Shown: one piece after another, positions 28,246 through 37,382 of the stretch
Numbering within the stretch: the stretch's first letter is position 1
Layout: every line of letters begins with the position of its first letter
Source of the DNA: Prochlorococcus marinus str. MIT 9515
GTDB taxonomy: Bacteria > Cyanobacteriota > Cyanobacteriia > PCC-6307 > Cyanobiaceae
Direction of reading: 5' to 3'
Assembly (NCBI RefSeq): GCF_000015665.1
Contig: NC_008817.1
Span: 868,001 to 932,000 of the forward strand
DNA length: 64,000 bases
Translations under genes and position numbers: made by a program
The notes under the pieces: model-generated
Databases searched by the model: none
What the model was told of the DNA's origin: nothing
What the model saw: the letters and a program-made list of their open reading frames with translations, nothing else

Positions 28246-29404
28246 TAAATTTCTTTAATTCAGTATCGAATAAATTTAATAATCGATCAACATTTTCATC
28301 ACTTGAATTAAATCCCATTAAACCAATACGCCATACTTTGCCTGATAAAGAACCTAAACCATTTCCTATCTCGATACCAAAATTTTTTAATAAATGATTC
28401 CTAAATGCGTCGCCGTCAACTCTAGAAGGAATTTTTACTGTTGTAAGCGTAGGTAATCTATTTTCGCTAGAAACATGTAGTTCCATTCCTAAAGATTCTA
28501 AACCTTTCCATAATTTAATTGCATTAGAATTATGTCTTTCCCATATATTTTTCAAACCTTCATTGGCTATCAATCTCAACCCCTCTCTTATTGCAAAATT
28601 CATATTAACAGGTGCTGTGTGGTGATAAACCCGATCAGAGCCCCAATATTTATTCAATAAAGATAAATCTAAATACCAATTTGGAACTTTAGAAGATCTT
28701 GAACTAAGTTTATCTTCAGCTCTTTTATTCATTGTAAAAGGGCTTAATCCAGGAGGGCAGCTTAGACCTTTTTGGCTGCAACTATAAGCAAGGTCAATTT
28801 TCCATTTATCAATATAAAGTTCTAGCGCTCCTAAAGATGTAACTGCATCAACCAGGAACAAGCAATTATTTTCTCTGCATAAATCTCCAATGCCTTCAAG
28901 AGGTTGCAATACTCCAGTAGATGTTTCAGCATGAACAATAGCAAAAATGGCTGGTTTATTTGTTTCGATTTCATATTTAATCTCTTCAAAAGTAAAAGCT
29001 TCACCCCATTCTTTATCAATTACAGATACTTCTGCTTTATATCTGGATGCCATATCTACCAAACGATCCCCAAAATATCCTTTTCTTGCAATAAGAATTT
29101 TTTCACCTGGTTCAATAAAATTTGCTATCGAGGCTTCCATAGCTGCGCTGCCAGTACCACTCATTGGTAAAGTTATTCGATTATTACACTGCCATGTATA
29201 TCTCAGTAATTTTTGAACATCAGACATTAATTCTATGTAAGCATCATCTAAATGCCCTATTGGATTAAGTGATAAAGCCTTTAGAACTTCAGGATGAGCA
29301 TTTGAAGGACCAGGTCCTAATAAAAGTCTTGAAGGAACGTAAGTTTTACCCAGGAGAGGTAAATTCTCTTCATTTATAGTTGAAATGAGTTTTGTTTCAG
29401 TCAA
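28220..29404 (-). CDS. Class V aminotransferase (alanine/serine-glyoxylate type)
   Basis: PLP enzyme of the alanine-glyoxylate / serine-glyoxylate aminotransferase family, 394 residues. It has LLGPGPSNAHPEVL (28-41), the cofactor segment MSGTGSAAMEAS (81-92), Asp186 in FLVDAVTSLG and the Schiff-base Lys212 in SCSQKGLSCPPGL. A photorespiratory role converting glyoxylate to glycine is the obvious one in a cyanobacterium, but the amino donor cannot be read from sequence. Divergent from glnA across 214 bp. Confidence 0.9.
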   Translation of the reverse strand: MTETKLISTINEENLPLLGKTYVPSRLLLGPGPSNAHPEVLKALSLNPIGHLDDAYIELMSDVQKLLRYTWQCNNRITLPMSGTGSAAMEASIANFIEPGEKILIARKGYFGDRLVDMASRYKAEVSVIDKEWGEAFTFEEIKYEIETNKPAIFAIVHAETSTGVLQPLEGIGDLCRENNCLFLVDAVTSLGALELYIDKWKIDLAYSCSQKGLSCPPGLSPFTMNKRAEDKLSSRSSKVPNWYLDLSLLNKYWGSDRVYHHTAPVNMNFAIREGLRLIANEGLKNIWERHNSNAIKLWKGLESLGMELHVSSENRLPTLTTVKIPSRVDGDAFRNHLLKNFGIEIGNGLGSLSGKVWRIGLMGFNSSDENVDRLLNLFDTELKKFTIFDSSTF

Positions 29405-29554
29405 AACCTTTTATAGTGTTACTTTTAAATTAAACTAAATTCTCCATTAAAGCGATGAATGTTTAAAGAAATTCATTCAATCTAAATATTTAAGCTAACA
29501 ATTAGTAAACATATAACTTGAAACACTCAAAGAACTAAGCAAGTGTTGAAAAAA

Positions 29555-29568
29555 GTTATCGTTGATAC
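29555..29568 (+). promoter_or_regulatory. NtcA-type activator site upstream of glnA
   Basis: GTTATCGTTGATAC matches GTAN8TAC with one mismatch (GTT for GTA). It is followed exactly 22 bp later by a TAN3T -10 box. This spacing is the class II architecture known for NtcA-activated nitrogen promoters, which supports function despite the mismatch. Confidence 0.75.
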
Positions 29569-29590
29569 ATAATTAGATTCATCAACTTAC

Positions 29591-29596
29591 TAATTT
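29591..29596 (+). promoter_or_regulatory. glnA -10 element
   Basis: TAATTT fits the TAN3T form of -10 boxes in NtcA-dependent promoters. It would place transcription start near 29603, leaving a leader of only about 16 nt before the ATG. A second AT-rich TATATA element lies nearer the start codon and could serve instead. Confidence 0.6.
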
Positions 29597-29618
29597 TATT
29601 TCAAGTATATAAAAAGCA

Positions 29619-31040
29619 ATGGCTAAGTCTCCCCAAGATGTTCTAAGTCAAATCAAGGATGAAGGAATTGAACTCATCGATCTAAAATTCACAGACATTC
29701 ATGGAAAATGGCAACATCTAACTTTGACATCGGACATGATAGAGGAAGAATCATTCACTGAAGGTTTAGCCTTTGATGGATCTTCAATAAGAGGTTGGAA
29801 AGCTATTAATGCATCAGATATGTCAATGGTGCCTGATTCTAGTACTGCATGGATTGATCCTTTTTATAAACATAAAACCTTAAGCATGATTTGCTCTATT
29901 CAAGAGCCAAGAAGTGGGGCTCCATATGATAGATGTCCAAGATCATTAGCACAAAAGGCACTAAGTTATCTAGATTCCACGGGGATAGCAGATACTGCTT
30001 TTTTTGGACCAGAGCCAGAATTCTTTTTATTTGATGACGTCAGATATGATTCAAAGGAGGGAGGGTGCTTTTATAGTGTAGATACTAACGAAGCTCCTTG
30101 GAATACTGGAAGAACAGAAGAAGGTGGGAACTTAGGATATAAAATTCAATATAAAGAAGGATATTTTCCAGTAGCACCTAATGACACTGCACAAGATATA
30201 AGATCTGAAATGTTATTACTAATGGGTGAATTAGGCATTCCAACTGAGAAGCATCACCATGAAGTAGCCGGAGCAGGACAACATGAACTTGGAATGAAAT
30301 TTGATTCCCTAATTAATGCTGCTGATAATGTAATGACATATAAATATGTTGTAAGAAACGTAGCCAAAAAATACGGCAAAACTGCCACCTTTATGCCAAA
30401 ACCTGTTTTTAACGATAATGGAACAGGTATGCATGTTCATCAAAGTTTGTGGAAAAGTGGTCAACCTTTATTTTTTGGTGAAGGTTCATATGCAAATCTA
30501 TCTCAAACAGCAAGATGGTATATCGGAGGTATTTTGAAGCACGCTCCATCATTCCTTGCATTTACTAATCCAACTACTAATAGCTATAAAAGATTAGTTC
30601 CAGGTTTTGAAGCGCCAGTAAATTTAGTTTATTCTGAAGGAAATCGCTCGGCAGCTGTAAGAATCCCTTTAACAGGACCTAGTCCAAAAGCTAAAAGATT
30701 AGAATTTAGATCAGGAGATGCACTTGCTAACCCTTATTTAGCATTTTCTGTAATGATGTTAGCTGGCATTGATGGTATTAAAAATCAAATAGATCCTGGT
30801 GATGGAGTAGATGTGGATCTATTTGAATTACCAGCCGAAGAGCTCGCAAAAATAGATACAGTTCCCTCATCTCTAAACGACTCATTAAATGCGCTTAAAA
30901 CAGACAAAGACTATTTATTAGCTGGAGGAGTATTCACAGAAGATTTCATAGATAATTTCATTGATATTAAGTATGAAGAGGTCCAACAATTAAGACAGAG
31001 ACCTCATCCTCATGAATTTTTCATGTACTATGACGCTTAA
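29619..31040 (+). CDS. glnA: Glutamine synthetase type I
   Basis: Dodecameric GSI that fixes ammonium onto glutamate. Landmarks are DIHGKWQH (26-33), FDGSSIRGW (52-60), the metal site GPEPEFFLF (130-138), AGAGQHELG (217-225), [10 protein letters not shown] (267-276), the flexible-loop and glutamate region NRSAAVRIP (342-350) and [15 protein letters not shown] (361-375). Length is 473. The Tyr that is adenylylated in enterobacteria is replaced by Phe402 in VDLFELP, so adenylylation at that site is impossible. NtcA-type promoter upstream and strong terminator downstream make it monocistronic. Confidence 0.98.
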   Translation: MAKSPQDVLSQIKDEGIELIDLKFTDIHGKWQHLTLTSDMIEEESFTEGLAFDGSSIRGWKAINASDMSMVPDSSTAWIDPFYKHKTLSMICSIQEPRSGAPYDRCPRSLAQKALSYLDSTGIADTAFFGPEPEFFLFDDVRYDSKEGGCFYSVDTNEAPWNTGRTEEGGNLGYKIQYKEGYFPVAPNDTAQDIRSEMLLLMGELGIPTEKHHHEVAGAGQHELGMKFDSLINAADNVMTYKYVVRNVAKKYGKTATFMPKPVFNDNGTGMHVHQSLWKSGQPLFFGEGSYANLSQTARWYIGGILKHAPSFLAFTNPTTNSYKRLVPGFEAPVNLVYSEGNRSAAVRIPLTGPSPKAKRLEFRSGDALANPYLAFSVMMLAGIDGIKNQIDPGDGVDVDLFELPAEELAKIDTVPSSLNDSLNALKTDKDYLLAGGVFTEDFIDNFIDIKYEEVQQLRQRPHPHEFFMYYDA

Positions 31041-31078
31041 ATCGCAGATAAACATTTAAGCATTTTTTAAAATGTCAT

Positions 31079-31121
31079 TTTGAGAATTATCACAAATAAT
31101 TCTCAAATTGATTTTTTTTTT
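31079..31121 (+). terminator. Rho-independent terminator of glnA
   Basis: TTTGAGAATTAT pairs perfectly with ATAATTCTCAAA (12 bp) around the 5-nt loop CACAA. A short ATTG spacer and a run of ten T follow. It is the clearest intrinsic terminator in the window and lies 38 bp after the glnA stop. Confidence 0.9.
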
Positions 31122-31149
31122 GTTGAAATATAGTTAAGTAGTAAAAAAA

Positions 31150-32205
31150 ATGTCAAGAGAACCAATTTCAAAAATCGCTTATAAAACACTTCAACAGGGA
31201 AAAAGTATTGCTGGACTAGCTCATAAGGAATTAAGTACAAGGATCATGAATTTTATTCTTCCTGACAATAAATTTGGCAATTTAGATATAGATAAAAAGC
31301 TCTTGGTTGATATTCAAAATTCAATGGATCGTCTCAGAGAAGAGGATTGGGATGATGCTGAAAAAAATATTTATCCTCAAAAATTACTATTTGATGAACC
31401 TTGGCTAAGATATTTGACCCAATATCCAAAAATTTGGTTAGATATGCCAAACACATGGGACAGAAGAAGAAAACAAAATTATAATGATCTTCCTAAAAAT
31501 ATTGATAATGAGAACTACCCAAAATATTATTTAAGAAACTTTCATCATCAGACAGACGGATATTTATCAGATTTTTCAGCAAGTATTTATGATTTGCAAG
31601 TAGAAATTCTTTTTAACGGAAGTGCCGATGCTATGAGGAGAAGAATAATTAAACCACTTAAGGAAGGTTTAAATAATTTTAGCAGTCGAAAAAAAAGTTC
31701 TTTAAACATACTAGATGTTGCTACAGGTTCCGGTAGAACACTTAAACAGTTGAGAGGGGCATTTCCTAAAGAAAAGATAATGGGATTAGATTTGTCTGGA
31801 TCCTACTTAAAGGAAGCCAGCAGATTTATTTCAAATTTAGATGGTGATTTAATTGAATTAATTAAAGGTAACGCTGAAGAATTACCATTCGAAGAAAATA
31901 CCCTCCAAGGAATTACATGTGTTTATTTATTTCATGAATTACCTAGAACTGTAAGAGAGAATGTCTTAAAAGAATTTTTTAGAGTACTTGAACCGGGTGG
32001 CAGTTTAATACTGGCTGATTCGATACAAGTAAGTGATTCTCCTGATTTTATAAAGATAATGGAAAATTTCTATAAATCATTTCATGAACCATTTTATTGT
32101 GATTACATCAAAGAAGACATAACTACTAAAATAAAAGAAATTGGTTTTAACAATGTAAAATCAAATTCTTTTTTCATGACTAAAGTATGGTCTGCTATAA
32201 AATAG
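31150..32205 (+). CDS. SAM-dependent methyltransferase (type 11) with N-terminal extension
   Basis: A class I methyltransferase: motif I LDVATGSGRT (188-197), acidic LDLSGSYLKEA (213-223) and the later LPFEENTLQGITCVYLFHEL region fit the type 11 fold. The first 150 residues are a separate segment with the WDRRRKQNYNDLP and YLRNFHHQTDGYLSDFSASI patches, which I associate with a cyanobacterial subfamily. Substrate unknown. A small unknown gene follows 20 bp downstream. Confidence 0.8.
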   Translation: MSREPISKIAYKTLQQGKSIAGLAHKELSTRIMNFILPDNKFGNLDIDKKLLVDIQNSMDRLREEDWDDAEKNIYPQKLLFDEPWLRYLTQYPKIWLDMPNTWDRRRKQNYNDLPKNIDNENYPKYYLRNFHHQTDGYLSDFSASIYDLQVEILFNGSADAMRRRIIKPLKEGLNNFSSRKKSSLNILDVATGSGRTLKQLRGAFPKEKIMGLDLSGSYLKEASRFISNLDGDLIELIKGNAEELPFEENTLQGITCVYLFHELPRTVRENVLKEFFRVLEPGGSLILADSIQVSDSPDFIKIMENFYKSFHEPFYCDYIKEDITTKIKEIGFNNVKSNSFFMTKVWSAIK

Positions 32206-32225
32206 AGAGATAATATAAAATTGCC

Positions 32226-32480
32226 ATGAATAACTGGGACGAAGATATTATAGAACTTGCACAAAAATTGAATTCTAAACTAAAAATTAATCATATTGAT
32301 TGGCACAAACTTAAGGGAAAAAAAATAAATAGATCGGCAGAACTAATCTCAGCCGCTTTATGCCAACTACTAATTTCAGAGAATGAAAAAGATACCATAA
32401 ATTATTTGGAAGAAAGTATAAAATGGCTTAAAGGAATTAATATAGATAAACCCTGTCCAAGTAAAAACTCATCTCTTTAA
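32226..32480 (+). CDS. Small conserved-looking protein of unknown function
   Basis: An 84-residue soluble, Lys/Ile-rich, mostly helical protein. It has no signal peptide or membrane segment and I recognise no motif; the segment INRSAELISAALCQLLISEN is the most protein-like part. It lies 20 bp after the methyltransferase gene and overlaps the convergent RsbW-like gene by 12 bp. Its position suggests a cotranscribed partner of the methyltransferase, without evidence of role. Confidence 0.62.
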   Translation: MNNWDEDIIELAQKLNSKLKINHIDWHKLKGKKINRSAELISAALCQLLISENEKDTINYLEESIKWLKGINIDKPCPSKNSSL

Positions 32481-32912
32481 TGCCAATTGGAGTCGGTTAC
32501 CTTTATTACTCCATCTAATATCATCAAAACATTCGTTTATGATATATAGACCACGCCCATTCAACGCACTAAGTTTTTCAGGCAATTTATAAATTCTTTT
32601 TTTTATTTCTAACCCATTACCTTGATCTTGAATCTGCCAAACGCACCAGTTAGGAGTAATAATTCTTCGAACTCTGATTGATTTTTTAGGATCTAATTTA
32701 TTGCCATGGGTAACAGCATTTATAAGAGCTTCATGCAAACCAAGTCTTGTTCGATATGAATATTGCGAAGTCTTTAAGGGTTCTAACAATAAATCGACAA
32801 AATCATTTAGTTGTATTGATGAGTCTAATTCAAAATTAGACCAGTTAATTGTTGGCCTATATAGTAAGTTTGTAATAAAATTCAAAAGAATTTTGCCCTG
32901 AAAAAAGGACAT
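32469..32912 (-). CDS. RsbW-like anti-sigma/serine kinase ATPase domain
   Basis: A 147-residue GHKL ATPase of the HATPase_c_2 (RsbW/SpoIIAB) type. The N box LHEALINAVTHGNKLD (about 58-73), G1-like QIQDQGNGLE and G2-like GRGLYIINECFDDI are visible. Such proteins bind sigma factors or phosphorylate STAS antagonists on serine. No sigma factor or STAS gene is adjacent, but a STAS-only protein is encoded at 56925-57290. Whether the two interact is inference. Confidence 0.84.
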   Translation of the reverse strand: MSFFQGKILLNFITNLLYRPTINWSNFELDSSIQLNDFVDLLLEPLKTSQYSYRTRLGLHEALINAVTHGNKLDPKKSIRVRRIITPNWCVWQIQDQGNGLEIKKRIYKLPEKLSALNGRGLYIINECFDDIRWSNKGNRLQLALKR

Positions 32913-32961
32913 AACTTTGTGACTATATTAATCACATATTAACTTATCAAAGAGCTCAAGA

Positions 32962-33696
32962 TCAAAGAATATTATTATGCCTCAAAGAAATTGCTGGATG
33001 CCTTAGTATCGAGTCCATAAGTCTAACGCCTCTTAGTTGATTTATTAATGGCATGTGTCCATCAGGTGCATCTAAAGACCAGCTAAACGAACCTGGATAT
33101 CTAGTCCAATATCCATCTTTTTTCCACCCTATCTTTGGCCATAACAATTCATATTTTTTTTCAACTGACTTCAGAATTTTTGCCTGTATTGAGAAACCAA
33201 ACCTACCATTTGAATAAATACTCCATAATCTATCTATAGTTTGAAGATCAGTGCCAGACATACTATTAACCTCACTATAAAAAACATATCCACGATTTAC
33301 AGCGAGCTTTCCAGCAAGTTGTCTTAAATATGAACTTGTTAATCTATCAGCCTCCTCAAAATTTTGTTCTAATAATTTCAACTGGAGTTCTTCATAATTA
33401 ATATTTTTATCTGAATAGGTAACAAACCAATTATTGTATTTTTTATCTTTAAAAAAAAGTGGTTTATGTTTTTTTAATACTTGTAATAACCAACCAGCTG
33501 CCCAATCATCACCTTCTTGATCAAAATCATCAAATATTTTTGTACCAAACACAAATAAATTATCAACTTCTGATTCAATTTCTGATAATAATTTTAGTCT
33601 TTTTCGTTGATTAGATTCAACAAATTTTTTAACTAAAGCTAATGTACTCTTATAATGGTAATCTTGATCTTTGTTTTTCATTTCTAATAAACTCAT
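32962..33696 (-). CDS. gun4: GUN4 tetrapyrrole-binding protein
   Basis: Porphyrin-binding activator of Mg-chelatase, needed for chlorophyll synthesis and feedback in the tetrapyrrole pathway. Residues 1-80 form a helical N-terminal domain. The GUN4 core (about 100-235) has FEEADRLT (113-120), DLQTIDRLWSIYSNGRFGFS (150-169) and a GHMPLINQLRG segment near the end. Two starts are possible, Met1 and Met6. The start lies only 18 bp from the divergent mnmH start, so the two promoters must overlap each other or the neighbouring coding sequence. Confidence 0.93.
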   Translation of the reverse strand: MSLLEMKNKDQDYHYKSTLALVKKFVESNQRKRLKLLSEIESEVDNLFVFGTKIFDDFDQEGDDWAAGWLLQVLKKHKPLFFKDKKYNNWFVTYSDKNINYEELQLKLLEQNFEEADRLTSSYLRQLAGKLAVNRGYVFYSEVNSMSGTDLQTIDRLWSIYSNGRFGFSIQAKILKSVEKKYELLWPKIGWKKDGYWTRYPGSFSWSLDAPDGHMPLINQLRGVRLMDSILRHPAISLRHNNIL

Positions 33697-33714
33697 CTAA
33701 TATTTAAACCATCT

Positions 33715-34767
33715 ATGTACTCCAAAAGAGAAGAACTAGAGAAATTTAGGAAGCGTAACGGACCACTTATCGATGTTAGAAGTCCCGGAGAATATTATAA
33801 AGGAAATATGCCAAATTCTATAAATATTCCGTTATTTGATAATGAAGAGAGATCAATAGTAGGAACTATATATAAAAAGCATGGAAGAGAAAAAGCAGTA
33901 ATTCAAGGTTTGGAATTTATAGCTGAGAAAATAGAAACTATTGTGAATAAATTATTTGAGACTATTAATGATTATAATTCTAAAAATTATATTTCAAAAT
34001 TAGAAGAGCCTACTTTAAAAATTTACTGTGCTAGAGGTGGAATGAGGTCTCAAAGTATATCTTGGCTTTTAGAAAAATACAATCAGAGAAGCGTTATATT
34101 GGAAAATGGTTATAAAAGATATAGAAAATGGATTTTAGAAAGCTTTAATCAAGAGTGGAAAATAATTGTTATTGGAGGTAAAACCGGTACAGGGAAAACT
34201 AAATTATTAAAATTACTTGATAAAAACAATTATCAAATAATTGATTTAGAAGGGTTAGCTTGCCATAGGGGAAGTACTTTTGGAGGCCTAGGAATGAGAG
34301 AACAACCTTCAAATGAACAATTTGAAAATAAAATAGCAGAGGAGCTAAAAGGATTTAAAAAAAACAATAAAATATTCGTTGAAGCAGAAAGTTCAAATAT
34401 TGGAAAATGTAAAATCCCTCATGAGTTTTTTAATCAAATGAAAACAGCAGAAAGAATTGAGATCAAAAAAAGTGAATCAAATCGTTTAGAAGAATTAATA
34501 CAAACATATAGTATCTTCCAAGAAAAAGACCTTATAGAAGCAGTTTTAAGAATAAAAAAAAGACTAGGTCCACAAAGAACAAAAAATGCAATTGAGTCAA
34601 TAAAAATTAAAGATTGGAAATCAGTTTGCAAATCTGTTTTAGAATATTATGATAAATGCTATGAATATGAAAAAACTGGTAAAAACAATATAAAAGTAAT
34701 TGACATGACTGATATATTTGACGATCAAAAAACTTTGAGATTAATAAAAGAATTTATGAAATTCTAA
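33715..34767 (+). CDS. mnmH: tRNA 2-selenouridine / geranyl-2-thiouridine synthase
   Basis: Replaces sulfur of 2-thiouridine-34 by selenium (through a geranylated intermediate) in tRNAs for Lys, Glu and Gln. The N-terminal rhodanese domain has LIDVRSPGEY (18-27) and the catalytic Cys105 in YCARGGMRSQS. A P-loop domain follows with Walker A GGKTGTGKT (154-162) and ACHRGSTFGGLG. Length of 350 is normal. A selenophosphate synthase (SelD) is required for the selenium step and is not in this window. Confidence 0.93.
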   Translation: MYSKREELEKFRKRNGPLIDVRSPGEYYKGNMPNSINIPLFDNEERSIVGTIYKKHGREKAVIQGLEFIAEKIETIVNKLFETINDYNSKNYISKLEEPTLKIYCARGGMRSQSISWLLEKYNQRSVILENGYKRYRKWILESFNQEWKIIVIGGKTGTGKTKLLKLLDKNNYQIIDLEGLACHRGSTFGGLGMREQPSNEQFENKIAEELKGFKKNNKIFVEAESSNIGKCKIPHEFFNQMKTAERIEIKKSESNRLEELIQTYSIFQEKDLIEAVLRIKKRLGPQRTKNAIESIKIKDWKSVCKSVLEYYDKCYEYEKTGKNNIKVIDMTDIFDDQKTLRLIKEFMKF

Positions 34768-34822
34768 ATTTTAACGAAATTTGCTTTTATTATCTACAAT
34801 ATGAAATTAACCCCTAATTATT

Positions 34823-35176
34823 ATGGCAGCAAATAACTTAGCAAAGATTCAATTTTATGAAGGAACTAATGAACCAGTGGTGCCTGAGATTAGATTAACA
34901 AGAGGTAATGATGGAACTACTGGACAAGCTATATTTATATTCGAAAAACCTCAGGCATTATCTTCAATAACTGAGGGAGAAATTACAGGTATGAGAATGA
35001 TTGATTCTGAGGGAGAAATCATGACAAGAGAAGTTAAAGTTAAATTTGTAGATGGTGAACCAATGTATTTAGAAGGTACATATATTTGGAAAACTAAATC
35101 TGATTTTGATAGATTCATGAGATTTGCGAATAGTTATGCCAAATCAAATGGTTTAGGATATTCTGAAAAGAAGTAA
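34823..35176 (+). CDS. psb28: Photosystem II assembly factor Psb28
   Basis: Small soluble factor that binds PSII assembly intermediates on the cytoplasmic side near CP47. The 117 residues contain [19 protein letters not shown] near the N-terminus, [20 protein letters not shown] and a [20 protein letters not shown]-type end, all Psb28 signatures. It lies 55 bp after mnmH and 14 bp before the next gene. Confidence 0.96.
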   Translation: MAANNLAKIQFYEGTNEPVVPEIRLTRGNDGTTGQAIFIFEKPQALSSITEGEITGMRMIDSEGEIMTREVKVKFVDGEPMYLEGTYIWKTKSDFDRFMRFANSYAKSNGLGYSEKK

Positions 35177-35190
35177 GTAGATTGTAAAAG

Positions 35191-36234
35191 TTGAGTAGTT
35201 CCTTCTATTTTAAATTTGCAGTAGTAATAATATCCTTTTTAATAGTATGGACATTAAGAGATTTCCTGCTTCTAATAATTTGTTCGTTAGTAATATCGAA
35301 TGTAGTTAGTAATTTATGTAATCAAATACAATCCATTTTAAAACTACCAAGATTCTTTTCTTTATTAATTGTTATATTCGGAATATCATTCATAATATTT
35401 ATTATTTCTATTCTTGTCTTACCTCCTTTCGTAAGAGAATTTAATGAGATTTTAATAGACATTCCAAATGGGTTATCAAAAATTAATGTATTAATCAACT
35501 CTAACCTTAATAAATTTAACGATTTACTTTATGGTGAAGAATCTGAGAATGTAGTTGACATATTTAGCCTTGTTAACGATGTAGTTCCAATTCCAGATGG
35601 AGCTACTATTGCCAAGGCGATTCAAGAAAGTTTTGTAAATATAATTAATTTAGCTGGAAACCTCGGGACTGGGCTGATAAGAATAATCTTTGTTTTAGTT
35701 GTAAGTTTTATGATATCAATTGAACCAAAAGCTTATAAAGAAGGAGTGCTCCTTATTGTTCCCAAAGTTTATAGAAATAAATCCAGAATTATATTGGACA
35801 AGTGTAATGTTGCATTAACAAATTGGACTTTTTCTATAGTTATAAGTTCATTATCTGTAGGTTTATTATCATTAATTGTTTTATCAATCTTAGATGTTAA
35901 ATATGTAGTATCAAATGCAATTATTGCTATGACCTTAAACATAATTCCTAACATCGGACCTGTTTTAAGTGGAATATTTCCAGTTTCAATAGCACTTTTA
36001 GACAATTTTTGGAAACCAGTAGCTGTTTTTGGTGCCTACATAATCATTCAGAATATAGAAAGTTATGTCATCATGCCTTTTATTTTGAAGAAAAAAACAA
36101 ATTTACTTCCTGGGTTAACATTAATATCTCAATTTGGACTTACTTTCATCTTTGGACCTTTAGGTTTAGTCTTATCTTTGCCAATTGCGGTTGTAACACA
36201 AGTTTTAATCAAAGAGATCATTAATGAAAATTAA
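35191..36234 (+). CDS. AI-2E family (PerM-like) membrane transporter
   Basis: A 347-residue polytopic protein with about seven or eight hydrophobic segments. LNIIPNIGPVLSGIFPVSIA and FILKKKTNLLPGLTLISQFG are recognisable AI-2E/PerM family segments. The family name reflects TqsA; other members are Na+/H+ antiporters, so substrate is unknown and quorum sensing should not be assumed. TTG start 14 bp after psb28. It converges on a 60-residue gene. Confidence 0.85.
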   Translation: MSSSFYFKFAVVIISFLIVWTLRDFLLLIICSLVISNVVSNLCNQIQSILKLPRFFSLLIVIFGISFIIFIISILVLPPFVREFNEILIDIPNGLSKINVLINSNLNKFNDLLYGEESENVVDIFSLVNDVVPIPDGATIAKAIQESFVNIINLAGNLGTGLIRIIFVLVVSFMISIEPKAYKEGVLLIVPKVYRNKSRIILDKCNVALTNWTFSIVISSLSVGLLSLIVLSILDVKYVVSNAIIAMTLNIIPNIGPVLSGIFPVSIALLDNFWKPVAVFGAYIIIQNIESYVIMPFILKKKTNLLPGLTLISQFGLTFIFGPLGLVLSLPIAVVTQVLIKEIINEN

Positions 36235-36240
36235 GTAATT

Positions 36241-36423
36241 TCAGTTGTTTAATTTCCTATATAAATATGGATAAGAAAAAAGAATAAAGAAAGAGAGAGG
36301 ATGTTTAGATAATGAAAAAAATAAAGAATTAAAGGTAAAATGATCACTTAGAATTTTTAATTCTGTAGATAGATCTATTAAAACCAACGAGAATAATAAA
36401 ATTAAATAGTAATTTATTTTCAT
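36241..36423 (-). CDS. Small putative membrane protein upstream of nothing, downstream of secF
   Basis: A 60-residue frame with ATG start, 17 bp after the secF stop on the same strand. The N-terminal helix (about 4-17) leads into VLIDLSTELKILSDHFTF and then KHPLSFFILFSYPYLYRKL. The DLSTEL...DHFT and HPL pattern reads as conserved rather than random, and I have the impression of picocyanobacterial homologues, but I cannot confirm them here. Function unknown; cotranscription with secDF is likely. Confidence 0.6.
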   Translation of the reverse strand: MKINYYLILLFSLVLIDLSTELKILSDHFTFNSLFFSLSKHPLSFFILFSYPYLYRKLNN

Positions 36424-36440
36424 TAATTTGAAACTTTCAT

Positions 36441-37358
36441 TTAATCTTTAATTAGAAAAGAAGGTGCTAATAGGATACTTGAATAACTCCCAATTAGAAT
36501 TCCCAGTGACAAGGATACAGAAAACCAAAAGAGTGAATATGAACCAAAAATCATAAGTGTTAGTAGTGGTATTAATGTTGTAATGCTAGTGAAGAGTGTT
36601 CTTCGAAAAGATTCATTAACAGAAATTTGGATTGTGTTGTTAAAATCCTCTGGGTTTTGTTTTAAATTTTCCCTAATCCTATCAAAAATGACAACCGTAT
36701 CATTAACAGAATAGCCAGCTATTGTTAATAAAGAAACTGCAAACAGACTATTTACCTCAATTGAGACAAGTACACCTAACCAAGAAAAAATGCCAAAAAC
36801 AATAAATAAATCATGGAATAAAGCTAATAAAGCAAACAATGCATATTTCTTATCAAATCGAATAGAGATATATAAAGATATTGCAAATAAAGAAACTAAT
36901 AAGGAGGTTGCACAATTGATAAGTAGTTTTTTACCTAGTTTTGGACCTATAATTCTCGAGTTTTTACTTTCATAATTTAAAGGACCTAAAACTTCATCAA
37001 CATTAGAAATTAAATAATTTGATTCCTCTATTGTTAAATAAGGAGTCCGAATCGAAATTAAACTATTATTATTTTGAATTTGTAATTTAATATTATTTAA
37101 GAGTTTTTTATTATTAGAAAATTTTTTAAGTTTTTCAATAACTAAATCTGGTGAGATATTTTTACATTCTTTTTCACAAATCCTTTCAATTCTTAATTCA
37201 TTACCGCCAATAAAATCCATTCCAAGATTAATAGGTTTTTTAAATGAAGTATTAAAAGTTGAATATATAATTCCTATTAAACTTAACAATATAAGAAAAG
37301 ATGAAAATCCAAATATATTATTTTTATTTTTAATTAAGTTAAAATTAAATGAAGCCAT
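36441..37358 (-). CDS. secF: Protein translocase subunit SecF
   Basis: RND-type partner of SecD that uses proton motive force to help export through SecYEG. The 305 residues contain LGMDFIGGNELRI (45-57), a periplasmic domain, and a five-helix C-terminal part with the signature AGYSVNDTVVIFDRIREN near 213-230. Located 24 bp downstream of secD in the same operon. Confidence 0.96.
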   Translation of the reverse strand: MASFNFNLIKNKNNIFGFSSFLILLSLIGIIYSTFNTSFKKPINLGMDFIGGNELRIERICEKECKNISPDLVIEKLKKFSNNKKLLNNIKLQIQNNNSLISIRTPYLTIEESNYLISNVDEVLGPLNYESKNSRIIGPKLGKKLLINCATSLLVSLFAISLYISIRFDKKYALFALLALFHDLFIVFGIFSWLGVLVSIEVNSLFAVSLLTIAGYSVNDTVVIFDRIRENLKQNPEDFNNTIQISVNESFRRTLFTSITTLIPLLTLMIFGSYSLFWFSVSLSLGILIGSYSSILLAPSFLIKD

Positions 37359-37382
37359 GAACTAAATAATTAATAATTTAAA

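Noticed and set aside
29505-29518. GTA-N8-ACT as a second NtcA site upstream of glnA
   Set aside because: The second half-site does not match TAC and no -10 box lies at the right distance; the site at 29555 is better on both counts.
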